A stretch of DNA of 37,177 bases from the NCBI GenBank assembly GCA_003427395.1, contig BFEA01000282.1, forward strand, positions 643,348 through 680,524, in the 5' to 3' direction. Below the pieces are notes generated by a model that was not told where the DNA came from, made no database searches, and was given only the letters and a program-made list of their open reading frames with translations. A program made the position numbers and the translations under genes. Shown one piece after another: positions 23,501 to 34,740 of this stretch (position 1 is its first letter; each line of letters opens with the position of its first letter). This stretch comes from Chara braunii. Taxonomy: Eukaryota > Streptophyta > Charophyceae > Charales > Characeae.

Positions 23501-24503
23501 CCCTAGCAACTGGGAGCTCGTGATCGAAGGGATGCATAAGTTCACTCATGGGGCATATTAGTCTTTTAGGGAGCAGTTTGTGAAGGGATTCACTCGTCAT
23601 GCGGTCATATACTGGTAAACCTTTGACCTTCAAACGTTCAGCCCACACCTCTGACTGCTCTTGTTGGTAAGCGTCTCATTCTGCCATATATTTTTCTTTG
23701 ATTGGACTCCACACCACATTGGAGATCGGGTGCAAACTCATACGGGCTTCAACATAGTCAATCTTCCGGATTAGCGAAGCTTCATAGGTCTTCCTTCCGG
23801 CTGCGAGAATACGCGAAAAAAGACTTAAATGTTTGGAAAAAATCGTAGACCCAACGTCCCACCAGTCCGATTTTGAAGAAAAGGATTCCAAGTTTTGCTT
23901 CCATCCCTCCCAAAATCTCTCCATCCAACTCACTACCCTGGGATCTTGTAAGATCTGTGTGTAACTCTAAAGCACACAGGGCCCCTTTCTGGTCTGTGTG
24001 AATTAAAGGACGCCAATACCAATTTATGATCAGAAGCAGGGTGAGCAAATTCCTCAATGTTCACCGTGGCATGCCATGCCGATGGCGAAAGCAAGAAAAA
24101 GTCTAAGCGACGACGGATAGTACCCTTACCTTCTCGAATATTAGAAAACCAGGTAAAACCGGGGTTCAGACAAATCCATACTTGCCATCATGTCAGACAG
24201 GATTTTAGCATCCCTGCTGCCCCTTACCTCATTATTTTGGTCAAAGGATGTGTTCCAATCACCAGCAATCACGAGATTTTCACATTCCGGAATAAACAGT
24301 GGTAAATTTTCAAAGAATTGTCTCCGCTCCGAGCTATCCGTAGTAGCATATACGGAAGCAACAACCCACTCCTGATCTTCGATCCCCAACTTAACCCACG
24401 ACCATCTTCCCCACAGATCGGCAAAAAAATCGACAATAACTGCATCTAGGCTGTGATGAATCAGAACTGCGACTCCCCCTCTAGAAATAAAAGTTTGGTC
24501 CAA
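20549..24503 (-). pseudogene. LINE ORF2: endonuclease, reverse transcriptase, zinc motif; frameshifted
   Basis: ORF2 supplies the nicking endonuclease and reverse transcriptase of the element. At least eight reading-frame pieces line up in order on the minus strand. The endonuclease piece (24503-24141) has GGVAVLIHHS and VIAGDWNTSFD, the latter the conserved GDWN region (24252-24272). The next piece ends with KGKAPGDDGLPVEVY, the usual lead-in to the RT. RT fingers read NWRPISVLNVSYKLL (about 23110-23150). The palm has MLDLEKTYDRVNW with a catalytic Asp (22889-22927), RQGCSLAPLLF, and ALADDLF, an ADD box with leucine in place of the usual tyrosine (about 22603-22623). The last large piece (21721-20753) carries CRRCGWAYESTVHLWYDCP, a C-x2-C-x8-H-x4-C zinc motif at residues 240-257 of that piece. 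An in-frame TGA follows, then about 60 more codons to 20549. The frameshifts and stops make it non-functional. Family identity is secure; the clade is not determined. Confidence 0.85.
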
Positions 24504-24641
24504 CTATCAGCTGCGGAAAAAAATAAGAGTAGAAAGGTTTCTAGTTGGATGAATTTGGCCGCTCCTGTAGTGACCTCTCTCTTTTTACCGACCTTGAATT
24601 TCACTGCGCTCCGTGTTTGCCGAGCCTGGGTCCCACTCCGA

Positions 24642-24860
24642 TTTTTTTTTTTTTTTTTTTTTACAAAACTAACTTTGCAATTCATTAACGATAAAACAAG
24701 AAGGACGCCGAAAATCCCTCCACAAACAACCTGGAAAAGAAAACACTCTGGGACCATTACCCAACTTATGGTGCAGGCATTGGGGATTATAGTCTAGTGA
24801 CAGAATTGGCCGCATCCTGACCGCTGCCCTGACATTCCCCAACCCTGAGAAAAAAGAAAA
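24642..24860 (-). mobile_element. 5'-truncated LINE 3' end with poly(A)
   Basis: A 21-T run on the plus strand (24642-24662) marks a minus-strand poly(A) tail. About 130 bp inside it, 24793-24843 resembles the 3' UTR block at 20096-20144 of the neighbouring LINE; both contain close variants of TCTAG-GACAGAATTGGCC and GACCGCTGCCCTGA. No coding region follows upstream, so the copy is strongly 5'-truncated, as incomplete target-primed reverse transcription typically leaves. The left limit is the tail; the right limit is estimated from where the similarity fades. Confidence 0.6.
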
Positions 24861-25901
24861 AACAACTGAAAGTTGAGGTACGTGTCAGATTGTGGACTTG
24901 TAGAACATTGTTGTCGTAGCCTCGGTCAAGTGTTGCTACATTAGCTAAGCTACTGCTAGAAACTCGAATTGTTGTGGCAGTTATTTGTTTCTGATAATAT
25001 TGTAGCTGCCTCCGGCCTGAATGTCTGCTGGTTGCTAGAGGTTTGTTGAGTTGCGATGAGAGGGGCGAAAACAATTGCTGCATGCCGTATGGTTTGGCCT
25101 TTGACATTGAAAGTCGGACTTGTTGGTTGAGGCAATAAACACTACTATTGCGAACTGGTATTGATGTTCTTTTAGATCAGGGCTGCCAGTTGCAAGACCG
25201 AACCAGTGTTGTGGCACAGGGTGTCGGTGCTGCTGCACGACAAGGTTGTCATCCTCGTTGTGCCTAGTGTTGTTCACTACTATGGCACAAGCTGTCAATA
25301 CTGCTGCATGTGGTTTGTTGATAACAACAAGTATTGTATATTGTTGAGTACACTGCGACATATTGTTACACATCTTACTGCATTCAGGATAGAGCAAAAA
25401 AGGGTATGCTTTATTTTGGGTCCGGTCTTTCTTAAGCTACGTAGCAACGTCTTGACCAGAAAGATTAACGCTGACTTGAAGGAGTGACCAGATTCTACAC
25501 ATGATATATTGCTAGATTTGAAGGACCTCCAAGTGGTCAACATTCAATGTTTTGACTTCAGTTTGGCGGTATTATTGCGTGTTTGACCACCATTGCGGGA
25601 CCCTCAGGCGTGCCAAGGTATCAAGGCCCTCTCACACGAGTATGAGCGCACATGTCTTGTATCTGAGTGACTTGACTTCTCCCCTTGTACCCTTTTCACT
25701 CTCAGTCTAGTCTCTTGGTTCAAAGAGGAAGGCAACAGGCGAGATTGAAACCCGTAATCCGTGTCAAGGCCTCTGTGGGAGGTTCGCCCCACCGATTGCG
25801 GAAGCTCTACCGGGGTTCTGGCAAGACCTGGAGGCAAGGAACTTTGAGGTAGCCCGACATGATATTCTTTAGTATCCCGTATACCCCTATCTATACCTGC
25901 A
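24861..25901. other. No gene recognised
   Basis: The stretch is rich in GTTG and TTGT words on the plus strand and gives Gln/His/Asn-rich frames on the minus strand, without domain motifs. Segments at 25209 and 25279 are weakly similar (TGTGGCACAGGGTGTCGG against TATGGCACAAGCTGTCAA), 70 bp apart. Nothing in 25600-25860 folds as a tRNA. Confidence 0.4.
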
Positions 25902-26243
25902 TAGCACGACGAACGTGTTCACGCCCGTTCACATTCCCTCGAACAGCTTCCCAATATGTTCGGGCGAAAATAATTTTTTTTCGTAAAAAATAAACAAATA
26001 AAAAAATTTTGGTTTTTGATTTTTAACTCATTATTGACTACAAATTTGAATATGACTCGAATGCAAATATTGTTTGTATTGTTACTTTACATAACATATA
26101 GTTTTTTCAGATTTGTCTAAGAATATTTTATTTTTATTATTTTTAATATTTTCTATGTTTCGTTCGGAGGTTTTGGGGGCGCTTGTTCACGTTCGGGCGA
26201 ACATGTTCACGTTCGCCTCCAAACGAGAACACGGTGCTACGTA
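25902..26243. repeat. MITE-like element with CGAAC/GTTCG-rich ends
   Basis: An AT-rich core (about 25975-26160) is flanked by segments dense in CGAAC and GTTCG words: TAGCACGACGAACGTGTTC at the left, and at the right a segment whose reverse complement begins TAGCACCGTGTTCTCGTT. The ends are roughly inverted relative to each other but not perfectly alignable. The right end also holds local palindromes such as GTTCGGGCGAAC. Non-autonomous DNA transposons with such ends occur in plants; I infer that class without a target-site duplication. Confidence 0.35.
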
Positions 26244-26385
26244 GATATATACCACCTTTCATTCAGTTTTAATGAGTTTTGACTTTTTTTATATTTCCTT
26301 GACCTTCAATCATGATTTCAACTGAATCAGACGAAATTTACTTTGTTTGTCTAAATTTATCTGCTTGAAATGAAATTCACGATGT

Positions 26386-27178
26386 CTGTTTGCGATGATT
26401 TCAAATGGGGCTGGAGATGAGGTCCTCATTACTGATCTGGTCGCTTTGCTCATTTGCTTATGACATTGAAATGGGGTTGGAGATGAAGTCCTCCTCACTG
26501 ATCCGGTCACTTTGCTCGTTTGCTTAAGACATTTAAAATGGGGTTTGAGACGAGGTCCTCCTAACTAATTCAGTCGCTCTGCTCGTTTGCTTAAGACATT
26601 GAAATGGGGTTGGAGATGAGGTCCTGTTGACTGATCTGAACGCTTTGCTCGTTTGCTTAACACATTGAAATGGGGATGAAAATGAGGTCATCCTGATTGA
26701 TTCGGTCGCTTTGCTCATTTGCTTAAGACATAGAAATGAGGCTGAAGATGAGGTCCTCTTGACTGACCCGGTCGCTTTGCTCGTTTGCTTTCGACATTGA
26801 AATGGGGTTCGAGATAAGGTCCTCCTGAGTGATCGGCTTACTTTTCTCATTTGCTTAAGACATTGAAATGAGGCTGGAGATGAGGTCCTCCTTACTGATC
26901 CTGTCACTTTGCTTATTTGCCTAAGACATTGAAATGAGGTTGGAAGCGAGGTCCTCCTGACTGATCCGGTTGCTTTGCTCGTTTGCCTAAGATATTGAAA
27001 TTGGGTTAGAGATGAGGTTCTCCTGACTGATCCGGTCGCTTTGTTTGTTTGCCTAAGACATTGAAATAGGGTTGGAGATGAGGTCATCCTGACTAATCCG
27101 GTCGCTTTGTTTGTTTGCTTAAGACATTGAAATGGGGTTGAAGATGAGGTCCTCCTAGCTGATCTGGTCGCTTTGCCA
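26386..27178. repeat. 66-bp minisatellite, about 12 copies
   Basis: Twelve head-to-tail units run across the segment, each 66 bp except one of 67 bp near 26518-26584. A typical unit begins GTTTGCTTAAGACATTGAAA and ends GGTCGCTTTGCTC. Units differ by roughly 5-12 substitutions. The unit is 22 codons, and the minus strand is open through most of the array (27087-26533, then 26510-26310 in another frame after the 67-bp unit), giving repeats around FQCLKQTSKATGSVRRTS. No start, domain or flanking exon marks it as a gene. Confidence 0.95.
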
Positions 27179-27590
27179 AGTCAGTCAGTTTTGCTTGTTG
27201 ACAAAGGTTTGACTCTTGTCTTTGTGAGAACAGTCCAGGCTAATGTGTTAAGGATTGCATGAGGTTTGACTGAGAACAACTTGGAAAGTTAATCATCTAA
27301 GTAAGATAAAGGACTAGTGTTATTGTGATCAGAAGAAGCGAAAGATGAAAAACTTTGGATGAACAAACCCTTGTTTTGAATTGGGTTGAATGCGTTGTAG
27401 ACATGATATACTTTCCGACAAAGACTTGTCTTTTTGTCATGCTTTGTCTGTTTTTTGCATAGTAGGATAGTCTGTTAGTGCTCGCCACTTGGTGGAGTTA
27501 TAGGAGTTCGTTCAATTCCTGCATTTTCTGATTTAAGTTTATTTTACTAACTTCAAGTTCTCGCTTTTTTTTTTATCATTTATTTTACTT
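27179..27590. other. No gene recognised, AT-rich
   Basis: AT-rich sequence joining the 66-bp array to the array of about 120-bp units. The short minus-strand frame here shows no motif. Confidence 0.4.
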
Positions 27591-28000
27591 GGCGCTGTAG
27601 AAATTTTTGAAAGTTACTTTTCCTACATGTAGCGCTGCCGAAATTTCTACAAAACCAAGGAGTTGATCAAATTTTAACTTATCAAAGTTAAAATTTTTGT
27701 CTGAGTTTTATCTGGCTTAGTTAGAATCTGGGAAGCCTACTCTTATAGAGGAGGTGCCTCCAAAATTTTTACTAAACGAAGGAGTTAGACAAAATTAGAC
27801 TTTGTGAAGTCAGAATTTTTTTTGAGTTTTATATTTAGTCTCGTATAAATTATGAAAAGATATATTTTCTATAGGAAGCGTTGCTGAAATATTTTTTGTT
27901 TTTAAGAGTTAGATTATATTCTGGTAGAAAAAGTTTTGACAATCCACCTTGTATAGGGGAGATGCTGCCATAATTTTCCTTATTCTTTGAGGTTCATTGG
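27591..28000. repeat. Diverged repeat of about 120 bp, three to four copies
   Basis: A motif of the form TATAG-GGAGGTGCTGCC followed by AAATTT recurs near 27631, 27751, 27876 and 27961. The first three are followed by variants of AAGGAGTT and then GAGTTTTAT. Spacing is about 120, 125 and 85 bp. Divergence is high and T-runs vary in length. Confidence 0.6.
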
Positions 28001-31000
28001 AAAGATAGATTTAAGATCTAGTCTTACGAGATTTTGAGTAAGATGTGATATGGGGATTTATTCTTCGTACACTTAAAGTTCAAGTATTTTTTATTTGGCC
28101 TGTGTTGTGTAACACATCCTTCTTGACCGTTTTTTATTTAAGATCTGATTATTTCAGCTCGATCCTACGAGGATTGTCTTCTATCATCTTTTGATAACAG
28201 GTCGGTTGGTTGATCGTCGATCCGTCGACTCACAACACAACTTTGTTTACTCTTGTACCTCTGCTTGATGCTTTAACCGTGAGATTCGATATGTTTCTTT
28301 GAAGGTTTTAACCAAATTTATTTTAATGGTCGTTATAAAGAACTGATGTTTTTTTTTTGAAAAGTTGAACAATGGTTGGGGCTTGAGCGTGTGAGGCATG
28401 GTGTGAGTTACATGGAACAGTAAAGTTAACCACATTGGTGTATAACAATGTGACTTTCGTATTTGTCTGTATGTTATGCAGGTTAGTATTTTTGATCTTG
28501 GTATACGAGTTTACTTTGGAGGCAGTAAGAATGACAACCATATGTCGTGCGATCTGCATATCTGATGGGTTTATTTTTCCTTCTTTTATTTTATCCCGAG
28601 TTCTGATTTAATATGGTTATTGGGATGCTTGTTTATTTATTGAGTAATTTTGCTTATTAATTTTTATAGCTGGACATTGAAGTCTGTGACAGCCGTCAAA
28701 GTCAAACCCCTTGACTTCGCTCCAGGCCCTAGAGGATAGAGCTTGTCTCCATGACCCTAAGGGTTGACTGCCACCACAGGCCGGAACCTGTGTACCATCC
28801 ACTCTCCGCAGGGTGCAAAAGAGGGTGTGGTTCTCAACCTCCTTAGCGGTTGTCTCACGTCAAGGAATTGACCCCTCAATGCGTGTGCAAGCCGACACTT
28901 GAGTGTCGAACGCGACCATGAAGACCATCGAGGACAACGTGATTATGGGTACCACATAATACGCCATCATTGTGACTGCTCGCAAATGCTTGCAAGGCTA
29001 GTCGATATGAGAAAGCCTTGCATCTGCGCAGTTTTATATTAAGACACATGCACGATGACTAATCGAATTCTGTATCAGAAGGTTATGGGTTGAATAATAA
29101 AGGGACTAGGAGTGTTTTGTTTCATGTGAGTGAATTGCCTTTTTGTTTTGGCGTGGTGCAGCATGTGGTAAGAAGGATGCGTCCTAGTCGACCGACGACG
29201 AGTCATGCTTGAGACTTCTGCCCGCCAGTGCGTCGGCTTGTGTACGGGTCAGATAGAGGAGTGGAACCGCTTGTACCCCCTATGCTACAACGTACGTGAA
29301 AACACCCTCAGTCGGTCCACCTCTGCGATCACTTGTAAAAGTCTTCGTACTGTGGACTGGTAACTCGACGAGGATGCGCCCACCTAAGAGATGGTGATAA
29401 TTCCCGCAGGTGGAGGTAAGTTGTCCCTCTCGTGGCCCTATCCTGTTGTAAGGGTTCGCGAGAGGTATGGTTGGGGCACTCGGCCGAAGCAGCAACGCTC
29501 TACGACTAAACTTTTACCGAATCCTGCGTGTTGCGGTCGGGAAGGTCCCCTCTCTTGTGGGGACCGTGCGCTCAACAACACTCAAGGTCCTCGACTGCCT
29601 CGACGGCCCCTAAGTCCAGTGTCGCGTCCAGGAAGGTCAAAACATAAAGATAAATAATAACGACGATAAAATAATAAAATGTTTAAGAAATAATAACGCC
29701 AAAAAACGAACCGCTGGTACCTTTCCAGTCCCGCTAGTGGCAAAACCAAAGGGGAATATCCCTACCGTACCCTCAATCCCTCAGTCGCTTCAAAATGCTT
29801 CGTTACTCTTGTGTGGTCACCGCTAGCCTCAATCCCTGAATCTCCTCAATGAAATTTTGTTCCCATAACCAATAGTGTTAGGCCCAAGGCGGAGTTTAAT
29901 ATTAGCGGACATCTATATAGACTTACCACGCTAAGCGTGCGTCCACTTGAAACGCTTCAAAGCCACTCCTTAGCCCATCAACCTAATTCACGACCATCGA
30001 CCTCCCACACCAACCACGCGGCTCGCTTGTTTTCACATTCTACCCTTATTTTCGCTTCACTCATTATACAGAATTGTGTCATTGTTGACATCGTCCTCCT
30101 CGGTACGCACATGTCATGGTCAAGCGTACCAATCAAAATAAAATATAATTTAATCCTAATTTAATAAAAAAAAAAAAATTCGGCAACCGATCGACTTTAC
30201 AATCATCAATAAAAAGAGAGAAATCATGCACGTCTTAAGTATGCGCACCCACACACTCTCCATTTCTAGTCAATCACTCAGTCACCGTAATTGAAAATAC
30301 GGTCGTGACTCGCATGGTGTACTTAGACAGCGGATACCTTTGTAAGGGTATTCGTACGGACAACGGGTTACAAGTTCTAAATGGATCACCGCCTGTAAGG
30401 GGCAATGGATGCAGGCCAGCCGAGCAACTAGACCATTGACCCGCCAAATTTGGTGGATATCGGTGTCTCTCAACTACAAGGAGGAGGGAACGATGGAGGG
30501 GGAGATGCTTCAGCGCGGGAGAACAGAGAGGCGGACGGGGGAGACAGATGTTTCAATTTTTCAAAAAAAAAAAATGCACGTTAACGGACGTGCGAGATGG
30601 TTACTGATGCGATGAACACACACTCCACCGTCGTTGCGAATTCCGGGGACAGGGAGAGCAAGAGACAGTGCGACGTGCTTAAGCGGTGGTGCGATGTTAA
30701 GGAGAGGGAGGTGAAAGTGCACGAGACACAGTGCGAAGTCCTTGACGTGGGAAATCCATGTTGTGCTCACTGATAAAGATCGTGGAAGTCCTGGTCATGC
30801 CTTAATGAAGACAGGGGGACGAACCTCGGCGCGGTAGCCTGATTTTTTTCTAGTGTCGTCTGTCCATGTCTAGTCAATTTGTTCAGTTCGATTTTGATCG
30901 ATGGTCGTGTTTTCGATTTTTTTTTTTTTTTTTTTTTTTAAATGATATTTTTTTCATGTTCTTGGTTTAATTTCCAATTTTTCGACGTGCCACACTTGCC

Positions 31001-31692
31001 TAATGCATGTTTTTCGTGTTCATTTTTTTTATTTTTTTTTTTCCCCTCACCGCCTTGCTTAGCGATTTTTGTATGATGTGCTTATGATCAAGTGTGAAGT
31101 AAAACAAACCTTACCATACTATGATTTTGTTAGTCAACAAAATGAAACGGGCAGACTTCCTAAAGTTTTATGTTGTTGGAATATGCATGCATCTACTTCA
31201 TGTGTGTCCGATTGTCAACCACATTGTGAGGGAGGAACACATACATTTGGGAATGCACAAAATTCAAGAACAAAAGAGCAACACACGTGATTGACAATCA
31301 CATCAAAACTTCAATGGACCATTATATTGCCTAAAGCAACGTCAACACATTGATCGTACAAGCATTGATTGCTTTTGCCAAAAGACAAGGGTTGACTTCC
31401 ACCTCAAACCAAAAAAGTTGCAAACAAACTACATCAAGATCCCCTGCCCCCCCCCCGTCTCCCCGCCCCCTCATGCCGGTGTACTACCACGATACGGCCA
31501 TCTCTATAGAGCACACGACCGACAAAATTCTTGAAACCCTAAACGCATTGCCGTGTGTACACACATGCAAGGCGATGCGAGAATAGACATCGCGACATCT
31601 ACTTGTGGAGGAGTTGCATGCGGCGAGTCAGTGTCACGTGCAACTACAGTGCCGCTTCACTCGCGTCCACTTGAGACACTGGGGCCTCGAGT
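28001..31692. other. Long gene-free stretch
   Basis: Nothing I can name in 3.7 kb. 28.0-28.66 kb is AT-rich. 28.66-29.65 kb is GC-richer and begins with TGTGACAGCCG at about 28686, a start seen in some plant LTRs, but no second copy or retroelement protein is present. 30.86-31.05 kb has several long T-runs, one of about 20 at 30919-30939. A C-run lies at about 31448-31457. Confidence 0.4.
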
Positions 31693-32730
31693 TTATGCAT
31701 GCCGAGGTCGATCAACCACTCGTTCTTGTTTGCATCTCTCCATTAGCAAGTGCTGCTCGAAGTCGATGCTTGTCTCGATGAGAAGGTTGTGAATGACGCA
31801 AACCACGGTGAAATGTTGGGGCATGCTGTCCATGTTCGTTTTATGGTGCCTAAGGAACAACTGCCACATATCCTTCAGTTGACCAAAAGTTACTTCCACA
31901 ACATTCCTCGCAGTCTTCTGGCACGTGTCGAAGTATGCCTCATTGTCGGGCTGCACAACTCTGCCATACTGCACCACTAGCCATAGCAAAGGGCCATACC
32001 CATTGTCCCTAAGCGCGTATCCCGTTGTCCGCACCCCGCTAGGAAGAGTGACAGCCTCCGCCGTTAACAATGTTCCTGCCTCCACACACTTGCACAACGA
32101 GAAGTTCCACAACATCCTCTTGTCGTGGACACTATCGGGGTACCCGGGAACAAGTCGATGATGAGCATGTCCAAATCAACCACAACTTGAGCCACACTCG
32201 AGTACTGGTGTTTTAGGTTGAAATAATTATCCGACGGGGCATTAGCGGGCTTGTTCACGTAGATATGGGTGCAATCCCTGCAGCCGGAGCAGTTCAGGAA
32301 GCCTTCGGTCGTGAATGCACGCACGACTTGGAGCAACCGCCGACTGGTTGGCATGCATATCTTCTTGGGGTACTACGATAAGATGGCATTGGTGACATCC
32401 CTCACCACCTTGATCCCAGATGACCTCCCCATGCCGAAGGAGGATGTTGCATTGTTGAAGGTCTCATCGGACGCCCATTTGTAAAGAGCGAACGCGCCGA
32501 GATGCTAAAGCAGTAAAGGACTGCGATAGTGGGTGAGCCAGGGATGAAAAATAGGGCGCACGAGGACGACAATCTCGTGGAAGGCACGTCTAATCATCCT
32601 CAATTTCTCGTGGTAATATTCTTCAGTCGCATCATCGTCGATGCTCAAATCTTGTCAGGTGTCTCCGGTCCTCCCCCGAACCCACCACCTCAGTGTATCT
32701 CTCGAAAACACTCCAGTCAAGACGGCCTTA
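31693..32730 (-). pseudogene. PIF/Harbinger-type transposase, frameshifted
   Basis: Harbinger transposases are DDE nucleases that cut and paste the element; the family is often HARBI1-like (DDE_Tnp_4). On the minus strand the order is: RDTLRWWVRG (about 32705), then DDATEEYYHEKLRMIRRAF, ETFNNATSSFGMG (helix-turn-helix-like region), CRDCTHIYVNK with the first acidic residue, YSSVAQVVVDLDMLIIDLF, GYPDSVHDKRML with the second Asp, VEVTFGQLKDMW with the Glu, and VVCVIHNLL. Reading this requires frame changes, including a one-base shift exactly at the GYPDSVHD block (about 32130-32150), and a stop near 32670. All three catalytic positions can still be seen, so the copy is dead but not ancient. The frame ends at 31693. 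I found no MYB-like partner gene of the kind that accompanies autonomous PIF elements, and no terminal inverted repeats. Confidence 0.75.
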
Positions 32731-34380
32731 GACATTAGGAAAGGTGCATCCCATACAATGGCAGAAGATACCGAATCCACCATCGCTTGCGTCACAATGA
32801 CCTCCCTCACCACGAGTCTTCTCTCCAATCACCGTTGAACCTAATTCTGCGTTTACATGTGCGCTGCCACCGCCACCAAAGTTATCACCACCAATCGCTT
32901 CTTCTGTTCCGTCAGCACGCCACGTCCACGCTCCTCGCGGCATGAACCCATGGTGTCAACCTCTGTCCCACCCTTCAACCTCCGCTTCAACCCCATGTCG
33001 CTGCTGCAGGTGACGACAAGCTGAACACTCCGGATAATTGTGCTCGCTTGCACGAATACGAAGGAGTGAAGATGGCGAAGATTCAACGACTGAACAAGCG
33101 ACTTTCACCGTGGCTTTCAGCACGATACCTTGGCTGGCGAAAATGCAAAATTTGAAAAATAGTGTGGTCGCTTCCCTTGACGGCAGTACCTGCATCGGTC
33201 CGTCGAGTGAGTGCGTCCGCCTGAAGACAAAATTTTTTTCATTTCGGGGCCGCAGTACTGGATTTTGCGCTGTCAATCAACTCCCCGTGAAATAAGGGTC
33301 AGGGTGTTTTCCTTTCAAGGGTTCTGATTTCAAGGGCGTCCTCTAGTGCACATGGAATTAAGATTCCTTGCACTGCCAATTAACCACGATTTTGCCTTTT
33401 TTGTTTTTCGTTGTCGTGTTTTTCCAACAGTATTTGGGTTTGTCGCACCCTACTCTTGCTTTTTTAACAACTACTGGGAGGTCGTAATAATTGCAGTGAA
33501 ATTTGAAAGAAAAGGTCGTTATGCTAGCAGGGTTCCCTTGTATAGGCTTAGTTATAGTGAAGAGTAGACTGCTCTGCCCGTCTGCGGGTTCGCTATACGT
33601 GTTTTCAACTTGGGGAGTTTTTCCCATTTGTCTAATGTGGTGCCTGCGTACAAAGCATTTGGGATGTACCTTGTCGACGTGCGTGGCCGGGGCCGGCCTT
33701 CTTATGAACCCACAAGCAATATTGTTTTGTATGGGAAAACTACCTGCGGTTTAACGATTTCATGACTTGCTCGCCTTATCACATTGGGCTTTTAAGAGAG
33801 CATGTGAAACCCATCATCCTCAATATTTGTTCAAAGCAATTTCGACATCTTGTGTATGGGGCATTTTGGGGGCGTCGCATTGTTCTCTTATGCCCGAACT
33901 TTTAAAACTTTGTATTGAAGAGACCGACTTTATTATCAAAACTAAGTTGCAGAAATGTTAGGAAAGATATTAGTGTCAAACGGTTGAAAGACAACGACTA
34001 AACAACTAAACTCCTTTTCAAGTTGACGAACTTAGGAAAAATCAAACGACCCATTTAATTATGGTTATAGTTCACCTTTCCAACACACAGGTTGAACGAG
34101 CGTTGGATACAAAATTTATTTTTACCTTATATCTCTTCTATCATGATTTATTCACCCCTGGGGTAATACTTATAAGCGTCTCACGCAGTTCATGCTAAGG
34201 TTGATGTGTAGTTTCATTTGAAGTTTTATCTAATTAACCAACAATTTCAAATGTTAGACCATACCTTTATTTTACAGAAAGTTAATCAAACAACTTTCGC
34301 TCATTAAAGTTTTGAATATTGATAGTTTATCAATGTCCATTTTTAAACCTATGTCATAATACATCACACATGAATGTCTT
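32731..34380. other. No gene recognised
   Basis: The first 600 bp is GC-rich and lies just upstream of the transposase on the minus strand, so it may be its 5' part or element flank. The rest is AT-richer. Short frames at 33346-33760 show no family motif. Confidence 0.4.
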
Positions 34381-34740
34381 ATGCTTTTAAACAAAATTTG
34401 TTATAGTGGGATATGTCTCCCTAACTTACTTTCATGTTTAGTGAAGTTGCTTCATAAAAAATATATTAAGAACCTTGTTAAACATTATGTACCTATTATA
34501 TTGACTACTATTATTCACAACATAATGTTTAAAGTATTTATTGATATGATTAAGGAAGTTATCTCGTACATTATTCACCCGAACAAAATTGATTTTATCA
34601 AAAGTTGGTTCATATTAGATACTGTAACATCGACAACTCAATGGATAACGATTATCAACCGGGATTGTACACTTGATAATGATTTGTTGGAGATTTTGAA
34701 AAAATATATATTTTTTTTAATTAGTTTTTTTTTACAATAA
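34381..34740 (+). pseudogene. Ancient LINE reverse transcriptase fragment
   Basis: An AT-rich plus-strand frame of 119 codons. LLHKKYIKN is followed by HYVPI, then IIHPNKIDFIKSWFILD. This matches the LINE RT order (K-K-G..., N-Y/W-R-P-I, then Q-x-x-F-x-x-G-R-x-I-x-D). Comparing by eye with the RT of the LINE at 20-24.5 kb (the piece around 23200-22990), about 65 residues align without a gap, with invariant L-L, K-K, P-I, F and D positions preserved. The usual Gly-Arg is read as Ser-Trp (AGT TGG), which two transitions would produce from GGT CGG. No catalytic Asp motif follows, so it is a fragment. The frame is open but surely not functional. Confidence 0.55.

Larger units (their letters stand above)
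19915..24503 (-). mobile_element. APE-type LINE (non-LTR retrotransposon), inactive
   Basis: A minus-strand element with, in order, an endonuclease domain, reverse transcriptase, linker, zf-RVT zinc motif, 3' UTR and poly(A) tail. The poly(A) is a 17-T run on the plus strand at 19915-19931, fixing the 3' end. The 5' end is less certain: the endonuclease reading begins near 24503, with stops just upstream, so an ORF1 and the first part of the endonuclease are missing or unreadable. I could not find target-site duplications flanking the element. LINEs of this kind copy themselves by target-primed reverse transcription at a nick made by their endonuclease. Confidence 0.85.

Noticed and set aside
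25205-25330. 70-bp tandem duplication
   Set aside because: Only short blocks match between the two segments; too weak to list as a repeat.
25600-25860. Possible tRNA-like segment around GGTTCGCCCC
   Set aside because: The T-loop-like word has no matching acceptor stem, D-arm or anticodon arm around it.
26386-27178. CRISPR-like array
   Set aside because: The 66-bp units are contiguous with no unique spacers, and the context is eukaryotic.
28686-29645. Possible LTR beginning TGTGACAGCCG
   Set aside because: No second copy, primer site or retroelement protein nearby; the start motif alone is too weak.
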